In this document: piece by piece, positions 16,400-23,408 of the stretch
How the letters are laid out: each line of letters begins with the position of its first letter
Position numbering within the stretch: position 1 is the stretch's first letter
NCBI RefSeq assembly: GCF_900187405.1
Contig: NZ_LT896716.1
Location: forward strand, 3,596,753 to 3,660,752
DNA: 64,000 bases
Direction of reading: 5' to 3'
Source: Geobacter sp. DSM 9736
GTDB taxonomy: Bacteria > Desulfobacterota > Desulfuromonadia > Geobacterales > Geobacteraceae
The notes under the pieces: model-generated
Told to the model about the DNA's origin: nothing
What the model saw: the letters and a program-made list of their open reading frames with translations, nothing else
Databases searched by the model: none
Made by a program: the position numbers and the translations under genes

Positions 16400-18067
16400 A
16401 TGTCATGGAAGATCATCGAGAGCTACCGCAAGAGGCTTGCTGCAGAGAGCGGCGCGTACGCCAAGCGTGGCGGGCGGCTTTCCGTATGCCTCGTGTATCC
16501 CAACCGCTACCGCACCGCCATGAGCAACCTCGGCTTCCAGACTGTCTATGCCCTCTTCAACGAGCACCCGGAGGTGATCTGCGAGCGAGCTTTCCTTCCC
16601 GACGACGATGAGCTGGCGGAGTACCGCAAGGCTGGAACGCCGCTCCTTTCTCTAGAATCGCAGCGGCCGGTGGCGGACTTCGACCTGCTCGCTTTTTCGG
16701 TCTCTTTCGAAAGCGACTACCTCCATATCCCGGCCATCTTCGATCTCGCCGGGATTCCCCCCTTTGCCGCCGACCGTGAATCACGCCATCCCCTCGTCAT
16801 GGCGGGAGGCGCTGCTCTCTTTCTCAATCCCGAGCCTGTCGCCGAGCTGATGGACCTTGTCGTAGTGGGTGAGGCCGAACCACTCCTGCCGGAACTTCTC
16901 GCGCTCCTGCTGGAGACGGCGGGGAGTGATCGCCGCTCGCTGCTTGAAAGAGCCTGCCGGCTCTCCGGGTTATATGTCCCTTCATTCTACCGGGTGCTAT
17001 ACGAAGGTCCGGCGGTGGCAAAACGGGAGGAGACGGGTGGGGCGCCGCCGACAGTAGAGCGAAGGTGGGAGCGGGCTCTCGACGAGCACCCCACTCGCAC
17101 AGTGATTGCTGCGCCCGATACCGAGTTTTCGGATATGCATCTTGTGGAACTTTCGCGCGGCTGCCCGCGGGGGTGCCGGTTCTGCGCCGCGGGATTCATC
17201 TACTGGCCGTACCGGCAGCGCTCTCTTGAGGTGATGAAAGAGGAGGCCGAAGAGGGCGTGCTGCGTAAGGAGAAGGTCGGGCTGGTCGGCGCGGCCGTCT
17301 CGGATTATCGCGGCATCGGGGAGCTCTCCCGGCACATCCTGGAAAAGGGGGGGAGGGTATCTGTTTCGTCCCTTCGCATCGACGGCCTTGATGATGAGAT
17401 GATAGAGGTTCTCAAGGCCAGCGGCCACAAAACGGTGGCGCTTGCGCCGGAAGGGGGATCGCAGCGGCTGCGCGACCTGATCGGGAAGAACATCCGGGAG
17501 GAGCAGATACTCGCCGCATGCGACAGGCTGATCGGCCACGACATTCTCAACCTCAAGCTCTACTTCATCATCGGCCTTCCGACGGAAACGCCGGCAGACC
17601 TGGAAGAGATGATCCGTCTCGTGAACAAGATCAGGGAGCGGGTGGTGGAAGCCGCCCGTGCTAATCGCCGGCTCGGGGAGATCGTCCTCTCGGTAAACCC
17701 GTTCATCCCGAAGCCCTTTACCCCATTCCAGTGGTGCGGGATGGAGGATCTGAAATCGCTGGAGAAGAAAGTGCGGCTGCTGCAGAAGGCTGTAGCGGGA
17801 CTTTCAAATGTGAGGATGCAGGTGGAGAGCCTGAGGGAGGCACAGCTTCAGGCTTTTCTGTCGCGGGGGGACCGCAGGCTTGCCCGATGGCTTGTTCTTT
17901 CCCATCAGAACGGGAGCTGGAAGCGGGCGGCGAAGGAGATCGGCCTCGACGTGACGCAGTTCGCGGAGCGGACGATCCCACTTGAGGAGATACTGCCGTG
18001 GGGATTTATTGCCGGCGGAGCCGGCATGGAACACCTGAGGCGGGAATACGAGAAGGCTTTTTCGTAG
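16400..18067 (+). CDS. B12-binding-like radical SAM protein
   Basis: The 555-residue protein has an N-terminal Rossmann-like, B12-binding-type region (about 25-190) and a radical SAM core with the 4Fe-4S motif C255-x3-C259-x2-C262 (CPRGCRFC). The core continues with LAPEGGSQRLRDLIGKN, LKLYFIIGLPTE and PKPFTPFQW. It resembles the N-terminal module of the TIGR03960 protein encoded at 27245 but lacks the DUF2344 extension. The substrate is unknown. There is no ribosome site; transcription probably starts at the ATG. A palindromic repeat follows the stop. Confidence 0.85.
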   Translation: MSWKIIESYRKRLAAESGAYAKRGGRLSVCLVYPNRYRTAMSNLGFQTVYALFNEHPEVICERAFLPDDDELAEYRKAGTPLLSLESQRPVADFDLLAFSVSFESDYLHIPAIFDLAGIPPFAADRESRHPLVMAGGAALFLNPEPVAELMDLVVVGEAEPLLPELLALLLETAGSDRRSLLERACRLSGLYVPSFYRVLYEGPAVAKREETGGAPPTVERRWERALDEHPTRTVIAAPDTEFSDMHLVELSRGCPRGCRFCAAGFIYWPYRQRSLEVMKEEAEEGVLRKEKVGLVGAAVSDYRGIGELSRHILEKGGRVSVSSLRIDGLDDEMIEVLKASGHKTVALAPEGGSQRLRDLIGKNIREEQILAACDRLIGHDILNLKLYFIIGLPTETPADLEEMIRLVNKIRERVVEAARANRRLGEIVLSVNPFIPKPFTPFQWCGMEDLKSLEKKVRLLQKAVAGLSNVRMQVESLREAQLQAFLSRGDRRLARWLVLSHQNGSWKRAAKEIGLDVTQFAERTIPLEEILPWGFIAGGAGMEHLRREYEKAFS

Positions 18068-18069
18068 GC

Positions 18070-18212
18070 GGTTGTTGAAAAACAGCCGTCCCGCCGCCCT
18101 CCTCGAAAGCCGCGGTGTGCGGCGTAGCGCTGTTTATGCCCCAGAGGGTACTACGCCTCCGTCGGGCTTTCTGCGGGTGCGACATTTTAAAATGACTGAG
18201 TTTTTTCGGTAA
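18070..18212. repeat. Palindromic intergenic repeat, copy C (with 20-bp insertion)
   Basis: The left arm GGTTGTTGAAAAACAGCC matches copy A. The centre is interrupted by TTTATGCCCCAGAGGGTA, an insertion also found at the same place in copy G. The right arm has diverged (TTTTAAAATGACTGAG). It lies between two convergent genes. Confidence 0.75.
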
Positions 18213-18216
18213 GCTG

Positions 18217-19497
18217 CTAGTCCTTTTCCTCACCCAATAGCACGGCCACCCTGTTTCTCCCTTCATGCTTCGCCTTGTAGAGCGCATTGTCTACCCTCTT
18301 CAGAAGAGTACTTATCGTTCCGTCGAGAACATCCCCGATTACGACGCCTGCGCTCACCGTGACCGTTACTTCCGTGGTGCCGTCGCTCACCGGCTCGCTG
18401 CTGATGGTGTTCCTCAGTCGCTCGGCCAGCACCACGGCCTCGTCAAGCGTGGTGCCGGGGGCGACGATGAGGAATTCTTCTCCTCCGATTCGCCCGATGA
18501 CATCGTACTTCCGCAGCGTCTCCCCCATACGTTTAGCTACGTTCTTGAGGACCACGTCGCCGAAGGGGTGGCCGTGACTGTCATTGATCTTCTTGAAGTG
18601 ATCGATGTCGATGAGGATCAGGCATAGCGGTTCGTCAAGGCGGCATGATCGCTGATACTCCTCGTCGAGCCGCGACATGATCCTTCGCCGGTTCTTGAGC
18701 CCCGTCAGCTCGTCCGTAGTGGCCTGCTCCTTGAGATGGCGCTGGACCTGGTCGAGCTTTGTGACTAGCCGCCAGGTGAGGAAGTAGCAGAGCCCTACGA
18801 GAAAACCGGTGGTCGCCAGGGCTCCAACGATGAACAGGATCTTGTTGGATTGTTGTTCTTTGATGATCGAGCCGATAGGGACGGTGACGCTCACTGCGCC
18901 GATGATGCTTCCGACGTTGTACCCCTGTGTCGTATGGCATTCAAGGCAGCTTCGATCGGCGTAAAGGGGGACGACGTAGCGAAAGACGGGAGTGGCGCCG
19001 GTTTTCCTTTCGATGATCCAGGACTCCTTCTCCCCCTGCTCGAACCTGAGAAGTGCTGCCCGCTCCACCTTGTCGGGACCGTTTTCCGGGGAGAGAGGAG
19101 TGAGGCTGACTGCGCGGAACCGGGAGCCGTCCCGCCGCTCGCTGATCCGTGACAGTTCCTTGATCATGATGGCATGGTTGCGGACAGTGAATGTCCTGTC
19201 CCCGGCCGATATATCCGGGTCGATGTTCAGCTTCCGGAGGTAGATGTTGGATTCGACACCGGGACGCTTTTCGACGTAGACCCCGGAATACTGCAGGTTC
19301 CATATCCGCATGTAGGCGAGAAGGTCTACGTAGCTTATGGCCTGCTCGCGGACCCGTTCAAGGATGAGCCGGTTCGTTCGGGTATAGATGATAGCGAAGA
19401 GGGAGACGACCAGAAGGGAAATGATAAGGCAGAGACTTATCAGGAAAGCCTTTGCATGGTTGAGGTAAAGAAACGGTTTCGGCCACATGGGGCGCAT
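18217..19497 (-). CDS. Diguanylate cyclase with periplasmic c-type haem sensor domain
   Basis: Makes cyclic di-GMP from two GTP. Numbered from the ATG at 19497 (AGAGG site upstream), the 426-residue protein has a membrane helix at about 17-38. A periplasmic DUF3365/Tll0287-like sensor domain carries one c-type haem site (CLECH, 184-188). A second helix lies at about 220-242, then a GGDEF domain with active-site GGEEF (338-342) and inhibitory-site RKYD (329-332) exactly five residues before it. Haem-based input suggests redox, oxygen or NO sensing. It follows pcnB after about 50 bases, probably in one transcript. An ATG 10 codons upstream is possible but poorly spaced. Confidence 0.88.
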   Translation of the reverse strand: MRPMWPKPFLYLNHAKAFLISLCLIISLLVVSLFAIIYTRTNRLILERVREQAISYVDLLAYMRIWNLQYSGVYVEKRPGVESNIYLRKLNIDPDISAGDRTFTVRNHAIMIKELSRISERRDGSRFRAVSLTPLSPENGPDKVERAALLRFEQGEKESWIIERKTGATPVFRYVVPLYADRSCLECHTTQGYNVGSIIGAVSVTVPIGSIIKEQQSNKILFIVGALATTGFLVGLCYFLTWRLVTKLDQVQRHLKEQATTDELTGLKNRRRIMSRLDEEYQRSCRLDEPLCLILIDIDHFKKINDSHGHPFGDVVLKNVAKRMGETLRKYDVIGRIGGEEFLIVAPGTTLDEAVVLAERLRNTISSEPVSDGTTEVTVTVSAGVVIGDVLDGTISTLLKRVDNALYKAKHEGRNRVAVLLGEEKD

Positions 19498-19547
19498 GTC
19501 TGACCTCTTCTGGCGGGACAGGAGCATGCTCCCGCGCTGCTGTTTCC

Positions 19548-20906
19548 TCAGGAAGCGTTTTGGGGACGGCGCCGGCGCCGTTTCCTGCGGCGTTGACGCC
19601 GCGGAGCTTCATCGCCTGCCTGGGGCGTTGCCGTGGGGGGAGTGTCGAGACATTCCCTGGCGTGATCTTCCCACCAGGTAACCGTCTCCATTCCCTTGCC
19701 GCAGCTCTCGGCGCGGAAACGGAGAAAAAGGAGAGCCTCGGTAAATCCGGGATGGGTGACGAATGAAGGAGAGCGGCGCCCCGGCATCTTCTGGAACCTG
19801 CGCTGCATCGAGAATATCGAGCGTATCAGGACCGCCATCCTGTGGGGGATCAGGACGCTCGGGGAAAGTTCGCCGAGCAGTTCCGCCACCGCGGCATCGA
19901 TGCTCTGCTGGTAGGGAACTCCCTCTTCCCGGAATCGTGCGCTCTTCTCCTCGAAGTATTGGCCGAACAGCAGAGCGAAGAGCAGAGGGGGGGCTACAGA
20001 CTCCCCCTGTTGAATTCTGCCATCTATCCAGGCGAGGGCGTGCCCGGGTTCCGTATGCGGAAAATCGAGTGTTTCGAGCTGCAGCCACGCATCGAAATCG
20101 GGAAAGAGTGCGGCGGAAAGACCCGTCTGCCGTAGCAATTGCCAGACTTTCGCACCCTCTCCGCAGAGTAGCAGCTTAAGGACTTCCTCGTAGAGGCGGG
20201 CAGGGGCTGCACGGCTCATCGTCTCGCTAAGGCTGAGGATCGCCCGCCAAGTCTCCTCCTCGATCCTGAAGCCGAGGAGAGCGGCAAAGCGGATTGCACG
20301 GATCATCCTCACCGGGTCCTCGGTGAATCTTTCGAAAGGGTCGCCGATTATCCGGATGATCCCGTTTTCCAGGTCGTGCATGCCCCCGACATGATCGATT
20401 ATCGAGAAATCCGCGATGTTGTAAAAAAGGGCATTTATGGTGAAGTCCCGCCGATGTGCGTCTTCCTCCGGTGTTCCGAAGACATTGTCCCGGAGGATCA
20501 TCCCCTCCGTGCTTTTCAGGTGCCGGGGGGGGCGGTGCGTTTCTCGGAGCTCGGCAGGCTCCCCCGATGGAGTTTCCGGCTCATCATCTCCCGGTTGCAG
20601 GGAGCGGAAGGTGGCGACCTCGATGATCTCGTCCTGGAAATGAAGGTGGGCAAGCCTGAAACGCCTCCCCACCAGCCGGCAGTTGCGGAAGAGGCGCTTG
20701 ATCTGCCCGGGAGTCGCATTGGTGACGATATCGAAATCTTTCGGCTCTCGCCCGAGCAGGAGGTCTCTTACGCAGCCTCCGACGAGATATGCTGTGAAGC
20801 CGTGATCGCGCAGGCGGTAAAGGACGCGAACGGAGTTGAGACTGAGGGAGCTACGGGAGACAATGTGGTCGGAGCGCGGGATTGTAACGGTGGACGTCGG
20901 GTTCAT
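19548..20906 (-). CDS. pcnB: Poly(A) polymerase I
   Basis: Adds poly(A) tails to RNA 3' ends, promoting decay by exonucleases. The 452-residue protein has the class II nucleotidyltransferase motif LVGGCVRDLLLGREPKDFDI with GG 43-44 and catalytic D57 and D59. The following VTNATP is characteristic of PcnB rather than CCA-adding enzymes; RRDFTINALFYN and the RNA-binding domain (EDPVRMIRAIRFAALLGF) follow. It ends in a very basic tail (RRQRRRKRRRRRP), common in this family. A diguanylate cyclase gene follows downstream; the plus-strand gene at 21000 is divergent. Confidence 0.92.
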   Translation of the reverse strand: MNPTSTVTIPRSDHIVSRSSLSLNSVRVLYRLRDHGFTAYLVGGCVRDLLLGREPKDFDIVTNATPGQIKRLFRNCRLVGRRFRLAHLHFQDEIIEVATFRSLQPGDDEPETPSGEPAELRETHRPPRHLKSTEGMILRDNVFGTPEEDAHRRDFTINALFYNIADFSIIDHVGGMHDLENGIIRIIGDPFERFTEDPVRMIRAIRFAALLGFRIEEETWRAILSLSETMSRAAPARLYEEVLKLLLCGEGAKVWQLLRQTGLSAALFPDFDAWLQLETLDFPHTEPGHALAWIDGRIQQGESVAPPLLFALLFGQYFEEKSARFREEGVPYQQSIDAAVAELLGELSPSVLIPHRMAVLIRSIFSMQRRFQKMPGRRSPSFVTHPGFTEALLFLRFRAESCGKGMETVTWWEDHARECLDTPPTATPQAGDEAPRRQRRRKRRRRRPQNAS

Positions 20907-20966
20907 AGTCCTTTGATACCATACAAACGCTTGAGAAGTAAAGGAACCCCCGAGAGCGGGAAAAAC

Positions 20967-20975
20967 TGCTATACT
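20967..20975 (+). promoter_or_regulatory. Extended -10 promoter for the gene at 21000
   Basis: TG-C-TATACT is an extended -10 box about 25 bases before the ATG, leaving room for the GAAAGGGGGA ribosome site. No good -35 box is seen, as is usual with extended -10 elements. Confidence 0.5.
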
Positions 20976-20999
20976 CTACTTTCCGCGAAAGGGGGACCA

Positions 21000-21416
21000 A
21001 TGTTCGGATGGCTGAAAAGGAAAAACGATGAACCCGTTTCTTTCGAGAATAACGAGGCTGCTTTCGCTTTTGCGTGCGAAAATTTGAAGTACCGGGTGCT
21101 GGCCGAGGCGGTAATTCCGGCTCTTGTGCTGTACAGCGGGAAGCGCGGCGACGAGGGGGAGCAGTATTTTCGTCTCAGGCTGGCGGTGCCGGAACGTATG
21201 GAGCTGTGGGGCTGCACGCTGAAAGGAGCACCCGCCCTCCCGGAACCCGGCGAACTTGTCGGTTTTCGTGTGGTGCGCGTGGCTACGGATATGCCGGAAG
21301 AGTTGAGCGTAGTCGGCTACATCTCCTGCGGACTGGAGCCGATCGTTGCAGGACGCGCGTGGAAGCACCGACGGAGTTACGCCCCCGACAACATAAAGCC
21401 GACCGTGCGGTTTTGA
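21000..21416 (+). CDS. Hypothetical protein (138 aa)
   Basis: The 138-residue protein begins MFGWLKRKNDEPVSFENNEAAF, with a strong GAAAGGGGGA ribosome site and its own extended -10 box. No signal peptide or membrane helix is present. The middle (FRLRLAVPERMELWGCTLKG, GELVGFRVVRVA) looks like a compact beta-rich domain; no family is recognised. A much longer open frame that starts upstream at 20376 merely runs antisense through pcnB, so the short start is chosen. The gene precedes the NO-response operon but is separated from it by that operon's own promoter region. Confidence 0.75.
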   Translation: MFGWLKRKNDEPVSFENNEAAFAFACENLKYRVLAEAVIPALVLYSGKRGDEGEQYFRLRLAVPERMELWGCTLKGAPALPEPGELVGFRVVRVATDMPEELSVVGYISCGLEPIVAGRAWKHRRSYAPDNIKPTVRF

Positions 21417-21451
21417 ACCAGATGAGCAGACTGCCGCTTTTCTCTCATTTT

Positions 21452-21499
21452 TTGACTCACATCATGTGTTCTCTGCCTGTTGTCGTCTAGTATTTCCCC
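21452..21499 (+). promoter_or_regulatory. FNR/DNR-type box at -41.5 and leaderless -10
   Basis: TTGAC-tcac-ATCAT (21452-21465) matches TTGAT-N4-ATCAA with one mismatch per half-site. A -10-like TAGTAT (21488-21493) is followed by TTCCCC and the ATG at 21500. If transcription starts at the ATG, the box is centred at -41.5, the classic position of a class II FNR-family activator. Confidence 0.55.
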
Positions 21500-21856
21500 A
21501 TGGACCAACTGACCGATCAGCAGATCAATGACCAGAAGGTGCTCTTCGATTTCATCCGGGTCTATTGCCGTGCGAAGCATGCGAGTGTCGAGGCGGCGGA
21601 GGTCGAAATCCCGGAGAAGATGCGCCGCTTTTACCGCAAAGGGTTAAGCCTCTGCCCCGACTGCGCGGCGTTGGCCGCCTATGCCCTGGAGAAGCGCAGG
21701 AAATGTCCGCTCGACCCGAAACCCTCCTGCAAGCATTGCCGAATCCACTGCTACAGCCGGGAGTACCGCTCCCGCATCAGAGAGATCATGGCCTTCTCCG
21801 GAAGACGGATGATTCTGCGGGGCCGGCTCGATTACCTGTGGCACTACTTTTTCTAA
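21500..21856 (+). CDS. YgbA-type nitrous-oxide-stimulated promoter family protein
   Basis: A 118-residue member of the YgbA_NO family, whose E. coli member is induced under nitrosative stress; the molecular role is not firmly known. Diagnostic features are the conserved cysteines LCPDCAAL, KCPLDPKPSCKHCRIHCY and the ending SREYRSRIREIMAFSGRRMIL. The Cys pattern suggests an iron-sulphur or zinc site. The ATG lacks a ribosome site and is probably the first transcribed base, with an FNR-type box upstream. A ferredoxin-like gene follows after 12 bases, so both are probably controlled together. Confidence 0.85.
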   Translation: MDQLTDQQINDQKVLFDFIRVYCRAKHASVEAAEVEIPEKMRRFYRKGLSLCPDCAALAAYALEKRRKCPLDPKPSCKHCRIHCYSREYRSRIREIMAFSGRRMILRGRLDYLWHYFF

Positions 21857-21868
21857 AGGGAGCACACC

Positions 21869-22585
21869 ATGATAAGAAAAATAGTTCGTATCGACGAAGA
21901 GAAATGTAACGGCTGCGGCCTCTGCGTGCCCGCGTGCGCCGAAGGGGCGATAACTATAGTAGACGGCAAGGCACGTCTGGCTGCGGACAATCTCTGCGAC
22001 GGCCTCGGGGCCTGCCTCGGGGACTGCCCCCAGGATGCCATTTCCATAATAGAGCGTGAAGCGGATGCATTTGACGAGACGGCGGTGGAAGAACGGCTGA
22101 AGGAAACGAAACCGGCTGAGAATCCCCACGCCGCCGCACATCACGGTGGTTGCCCCGGCTCACGCATCATGCAGTTCGAATCGGCGCCGGCTCCGGCTTC
22201 CGATGCCGCACCGAAGCAGAGCCGACTTGGCCAGTGGCCGGTGCAGCTGGCTCTCGTTCCTCCGACTGCCCCATATTTTCAGAATGCCGACCTGCTCATT
22301 ACCGCAGACTGCGTACCTTTTGCCTACGCCGGGTACCACGACGAATTCCTGGCAGGCAAGGCGGTCGTCATCGGCTGCCCGAAACTGGACGACATCCGCT
22401 TCTATCGGGAAAAGCTCACGGAGATTTTCCGCTCCTCCTCCATCAGGAGCATCACCGTCCTCAGGATGGAAGTTCCCTGCTGCAGCGGGATAGTCATGGC
22501 TGCCCGGGAGGCACTGGCTAGCTGCGGAAAGGATATTCCTTTCCGTGAAGTCAATATCTCGATTCGCGGCGAGATAAAGGAGTAG
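21869..22585 (+). CDS. 4Fe-4S ferredoxin-type protein
   Basis: The 238-residue protein has two 4Fe-4S motifs near its start: [11 protein letters not shown] with partner cysteines, and [13 protein letters not shown] Pro/Ala-rich linker follows, then a C-terminal domain with further cysteines ([20 protein letters not shown]). It resembles iron-sulphur proteins found beside hybrid-cluster proteins and YgbA genes in anaerobes, so an electron-transfer role under nitrosative or redox stress is plausible. An AAAGGGAG ribosome site precedes the ATG. It is the second gene of the putative FNR/DNR-controlled operon. The partner is unknown. Confidence 0.85.
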   Translation: MIRKIVRIDEEKCNGCGLCVPACAEGAITIVDGKARLAADNLCDGLGACLGDCPQDAISIIEREADAFDETAVEERLKETKPAENPHAAAHHGGCPGSRIMQFESAPAPASDAAPKQSRLGQWPVQLALVPPTAPYFQNADLLITADCVPFAYAGYHDEFLAGKAVVIGCPKLDDIRFYREKLTEIFRSSSIRSITVLRMEVPCCSGIVMAAREALASCGKDIPFREVNISIRGEIKE

Positions 22586-22663
22586 GGGGGCACTGTCGGG
22601 AAATAGCCGGCGCTGCAGGAAATGCGGTTGGCGACAAAAAGGATTATTTTTGTCTTTTATTCG

Positions 22664-22692
22664 TTGACAAGGGTAACCTCGCCTGTTATGGT
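22664..22692 (+). promoter_or_regulatory. Sigma-70 promoter of the peroxiredoxin gene
   Basis: TTGACA (22664-22669), a 17-base spacer and TATGGT (22687-22692) form a strong vegetative promoter. The leader to the ATG at 22759 is about 60 bases and contains the AAAGGAG ribosome site. Confidence 0.7.
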
Positions 22693-22758
22693 TTGCTCCA
22701 TGAACGGCGTCGCAGCCGCCGAATCATTTCATGCAATCCGGTGAAAGGAGAAAAATCC

Positions 22759-23355
22759 ATGTCCCTCATCACACTCGTTACCCAGGATGCCCCCGATTTC
22801 AAAGCCGAGGCAGTCATGCCGGACAATACCTTCGGTGAAGTCACCTTGTCCAGTTACAGGGGAAAGTATGTCATCCTCTTTTTCTATCCGCTCGATTTCA
22901 CCTTCGTCTGCCCTTCCGAAATCCTTGCTTTCGACAAGCGTCTTGGCGAGTTCAAGGCAAAGAATTGCGAGGTTATAGGTGTCTCCGTCGATTCCAAGTT
23001 TACGCATCTGGCCTGGAAAAACACCCCGGTTGACCAGGGGGGGATCGGCAATATCCAGTACCCGCTCGTTCAGGACCTGAACAAGGCCATCGCCCGCTCC
23101 TATGGAATCCTGTTCAACGAATCGGTGGCGCTTCGAGGGCTGTTTCTCATCGACCCCCACGGCAAGATCCGTCATGCCATCATCAACGACCTCCCCTTCG
23201 GCAGGAACGTAACGGAGGCACTGCGGATGGTGGACGCGGTGCAGTTCTTCGAGGCTCACGGCGAAGTCTGCCCCGCCAACTGGCAGGAAGGGGAAGAGGC
23301 GATGAAGCCGACACGGGAGGGAGTTGCCAACTACCTTGCAAAGCATGCGAAGTAA
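22759..23355 (+). CDS. 2-Cys peroxiredoxin (AhpC/TSA)
   Basis: Thiol peroxidase that reduces hydrogen peroxide and organic hydroperoxides. The 198-residue protein has the peroxidatic cysteine C51 in DFTFVCPSE and the resolving cysteine C171 in GEVCPANW, so it is a typical 2-Cys enzyme. [13 protein letters not shown] and the C-terminal helix are also present, linked to overoxidation sensitivity in related enzymes. The ATG follows an AAAGGAG site. It is a single-gene unit with a strong promoter. No AhpF reductase is nearby, so thioredoxin or a similar donor is likely. Confidence 0.95.
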   Translation: MSLITLVTQDAPDFKAEAVMPDNTFGEVTLSSYRGKYVILFFYPLDFTFVCPSEILAFDKRLGEFKAKNCEVIGVSVDSKFTHLAWKNTPVDQGGIGNIQYPLVQDLNKAIARSYGILFNESVALRGLFLIDPHGKIRHAIINDLPFGRNVTEALRMVDAVQFFEAHGEVCPANWQEGEEAMKPTREGVANYLAKHAK

Positions 23356-23408
23356 GATCGCAGATCTTCTGAATCTGAACGGCGTGGTCACCCAAGACCG
23401 CGCCGTTC

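Noticed and set aside
15006-16400. Direct repeats GCTAC-TTTTTCCC flanking the ccdAB segment as transposition target duplications
   Set aside because: The copies differ in length and one coincides with a promoter. A shared promoter motif explains them better than a mobile-element duplication.
20376-20999. Long plus-strand extension upstream of the 138-residue gene at 21000
   Set aside because: It is antisense to the well-supported pcnB, and the strong ribosome site and promoter lie just before 21000.
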